Shown here: positions 45,172 through 47,173 of the stretch, one piece after another
Layout: each line of letters begins with the position of its first letter
Numbering within the stretch: the stretch's first letter is position 1
Assembly: GCA_017303485.1 (NCBI GenBank)
Contig: JAFLCY010000021.1
Location: 1 to 47,173 of the forward strand
Length of the DNA stretch: 47,173 nucleotides
Reading direction: 5' to 3'
From: Rhodobacterales bacterium
GTDB lineage: Bacteria; Pseudomonadota; Alphaproteobacteria; Rhodobacterales; Rhodobacteraceae
Translations under genes and position numbers: made by a program
Notes under the pieces: generated by a model
The model's database searches: none
What the model was told of the DNA's origin: nothing
What the model saw: the letters and a program-made list of their open reading frames with translations, nothing else

Positions 45172-47145
45172 ATGCGCTGGATCATCCGGGTCGGGATTAC
45201 GCTGGCGGTGATTGTCCTCCTCGCCTTTGGCCTGATGGCGATGATTCCGTCAGAGCGCATCGCCCAGGTGGTTTCGGCACAGTTCGAGGCGATGACCGGC
45301 CGCAAGATGGCGCTGACGGGCGAGGTGAAACCCCGGCTCTGGCCCAGTCTTGGCGTCTCGACCGGGCCGGTCAGTATTGCCAACGCGGATTGGGCGACCA
45401 GCGACCAGCCGCTTTTCCAGGCGGAAAGCCTGTCGATTGACGTCAACCTGGGCGCGCTGATCGGGGGCGAGGTGAAGATCCTCGGCCTCACCGCCGACCA
45501 GCCGCAGATCAACCTTGAACGCGATGCCGACGGCCGGGCCAACTGGGTCTTTGCCGCCAGCGACTCAGGCGAGGGTGGCGGCGTTCCCGAAGCGGCCACC
45601 GGCTTCACGCTGGATCAGGGCGCGATCACCGGCGGCACCCTGCGCTATGTCGACCGCCAGTCGGGCCAGGCAATCGCGCTGGACAACGTGGATGCCAGTC
45701 TCTCGATCCCCGACTTCTCGGGTCCCTTCACGCTGAGCGCCTCTGGCCTGTCCCGCGGTCAGGCGGTGAAGCTGGACCTGTCTGGCGGGGTCTTTTCGGC
45801 TTTCATGATCGGCCGTGTCGTACCTCTGACCGCAAGCCTGTCCGCCGGGGGCTCGGCACTGTCTTTCGACGGGCGCGGCGGCTATGCCCCGGTTGCCGCC
45901 GAAGGTGCGCTTCGCGCGAACCTTTCGGACTTGCCGGCGCTTGGTGCCCTCATGGGGTTTGACCTGACGCGCCCGGGCGAGGGAATGGGCAAGGAAAAGT
46001 TGCAGATCACCGGCACCCTGACCATGGATGGCACCGGCGCGGCCTTTCTGCGCGGGGCCGAGATCGTGGCCGACCAGAACCAGATCAAGGGCGATCTCGA
46101 CTTCCTTCCGGGCGAGGCGCGGCCAAAGCTGAAGGGCCAGCTTGCAGCCGGACCCATCACCATCGGCACCGGCCCGGATGGCGAGATGGGCGGCGGACAG
46201 GCTGGCGGGATGGAGGCCGAGGGCTGGCCGGAGGGCGAGATCGACGTCAGCGCCCTTGCCGCGATGGATGCCGAAATCGCCCTCAGCGCGCCGTCCATCG
46301 ACCTTGGCGTGCTGAAACTTGGCCAGACACGCACCCTGATCACGGTCGACCGTGCCCGGGCCGTGATCGACATCCGCGAGATGCAGGCCTACGAGGGCAG
46401 CATCACCGGCGATTTCGTCGTCAACGGTCGCGGCGGGCTGTCGGTTGGCGGGCGGCTGGCCTTTGCAGGACTGAAGACCCAGCCGCTGTTGACCGACCTT
46501 GCCGGTTGGGACCGGCTGATCTCGACCGGCGACTTCGACCTTGAATTCCTGGGGGTCGGCAATTCCATCGCCGCGATCATGAACAGCCTGAAGGGCAAGG
46601 GATCGCTTGAACTGGGGCAGGGCGAGCTGCGCGGCCTCGACATTGCCGGAATGCTGAGGAACCTGGATCTGAACTATGTCGGCGACGGCCAGAAAACCAT
46701 CTTCGATGGCCTCGCTGGCACCTACTCCATTGCGAACGGCGTGGTTTCGAACAGCGACCTGAAGCTGGTAGCCCCCTATGTCACGGCCTCCGGTTCGGGC
46801 GAGATCGGCCTTGGCGCGCGGACGCTGAACTACCGGCTGCGCCCGACCGCGCTTGCCGCAGAGGACGGGACGGGCGGGGTGATGGTGCCGCTGCTGATCA
46901 CCGGGACCTGGGCCAATCCGAAATACCGGCTGGATCTCGAAAGTCTTGCCCGCGAAAAGATGGAGACCGAGGCAAAGGCGGCCGAGGCGGCGGCAAAGGC
47001 CGAACTGGAACAGCGGCTGAAGGAAGAGTTGGGTATCGAGGTCGCGCCCGGCGAATCCCTTGGCGACGCCGCCACCCGCGGCGCGCAGGAGCGGCTGGAA
47101 GACGAAGCCCGCAAGGCGCTGGAAGATATCCTGAACGGCAACTGA
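45172..47145 (+). CDS. AsmA family envelope protein
   Basis: 657 residues. A single N-terminal membrane anchor (residues about 3-25) precedes a long beta-rich periplasmic domain. The AsmA N-terminal block ([21 protein letters not shown]) and the C-terminal AsmA_2 segment [20 protein letters not shown] are visible, followed by [15 protein letters not shown]. The last about 65 residues are Ala/Glu/Lys-rich and probably coiled-coil. AsmA-like proteins help move phospholipid between the membranes. AGGAG lies six bases before the ATG. Confidence 0.9.
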   Translation: MRWIIRVGITLAVIVLLAFGLMAMIPSERIAQVVSAQFEAMTGRKMALTGEVKPRLWPSLGVSTGPVSIANADWATSDQPLFQAESLSIDVNLGALIGGEVKILGLTADQPQINLERDADGRANWVFAASDSGEGGGVPEAATGFTLDQGAITGGTLRYVDRQSGQAIALDNVDASLSIPDFSGPFTLSASGLSRGQAVKLDLSGGVFSAFMIGRVVPLTASLSAGGSALSFDGRGGYAPVAAEGALRANLSDLPALGALMGFDLTRPGEGMGKEKLQITGTLTMDGTGAAFLRGAEIVADQNQIKGDLDFLPGEARPKLKGQLAAGPITIGTGPDGEMGGGQAGGMEAEGWPEGEIDVSALAAMDAEIALSAPSIDLGVLKLGQTRTLITVDRARAVIDIREMQAYEGSITGDFVVNGRGGLSVGGRLAFAGLKTQPLLTDLAGWDRLISTGDFDLEFLGVGNSIAAIMNSLKGKGSLELGQGELRGLDIAGMLRNLDLNYVGDGQKTIFDGLAGTYSIANGVVSNSDLKLVAPYVTASGSGEIGLGARTLNYRLRPTALAAEDGTGGVMVPLLITGTWANPKYRLDLESLAREKMETEAKAAEAAAKAELEQRLKEELGIEVAPGESLGDAATRGAQERLEDEARKALEDILNGN

Positions 47146-47173
47146 GGGCCGTCTCCCGTGCCGGACTGTCCGG

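Overview
The window is an ordinary, densely packed, high-GC chromosomal segment of an alphaproteobacterium, most likely a member of the Rhodobacteraceae (Rhodobacter/Paracoccus relatives). The lineage call rests on the ethylmalonyl-CoA pathway genes (ccr, ecm, epi), the CbpA/CbpM pair, a non-discriminating-type AspRS, and several small families common in that group (DUF1467, DUF6455, DUF952). I cannot name the species. There is no transposase, integrase, phage gene, CRISPR array, tRNA or rRNA that I can recognise, and no gene-free stretch exceeds 300 bases.

Layout. 1-5600: tail of a DUF1989 protein, an aldo/keto reductase, a divergent SHMT-like PLP enzyme and LysR regulator, purine nucleoside phosphorylase (deoD), and two overlapping genes for small exported proteins that are paralogues of each other. 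5660-10870: an ethylmalonyl-CoA locus, with ecm facing away from a PlsB-type acyltransferase and ccr, followed by a 60-residue protein. 10900-13550: RecD-like helicase, a stand-alone Lrp-type ligand domain and an FkbM-type methyltransferase. 13560-17510: DUF952-pyrD, an exported 5'-nucleotidase and an SRAP (YedK/HMCES) protein. 17500-23800: a six-gene operon for a branched-chain-amino-acid-type ABC transporter plus a hydantoin/Asp-Glu racemase, facing a GntR/FCD regulator. 23940-28660: cbpA-cbpM and carB. 28795-35545: amino-acid permease, pabB-pabC, aspS, DUF1993 and an acetyltransferase. 35570-47145: orphan response regulator, epi, membrane proteins, nitroreductase, a NUC-family endonuclease, an HDAC-type deacetylase, small proteins, an M48 lipoprotein protease, dgkA, rimO and an AsmA protein.

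How genes connect. Ccr (crotonyl-CoA to ethylmalonyl-CoA), Epi (epimerase) and Ecm (mutase to methylsuccinyl-CoA) are successive steps of acetyl-CoA assimilation in organisms without isocitrate lyase; the first and third are clustered and the epimerase lies about 26 kb away. The GntR gene and the liv-type operon share a divergent control region with a candidate operator over the operon's -35. Several co-directional genes overlap by one to four bases, and three convergent pairs share a four-base stop-codon overlap.

Unusual features worth follow-up are: two copies of a palindromic intergenic element, a separate 23-bp hairpin that swallows the pabC stop codon, an SHMT homologue lacking canonical substrate-loop residues, a 5'-nucleotidase with several replaced metal-ligand positions, a tandem pair of four-cysteine exported paralogues, and genes whose -10-like box sits six bases from the start codon (likely leaderless mRNAs). 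I found no convincing wholly new multi-gene system. All functions are read from sequence by eye and by family knowledge, without database searches.
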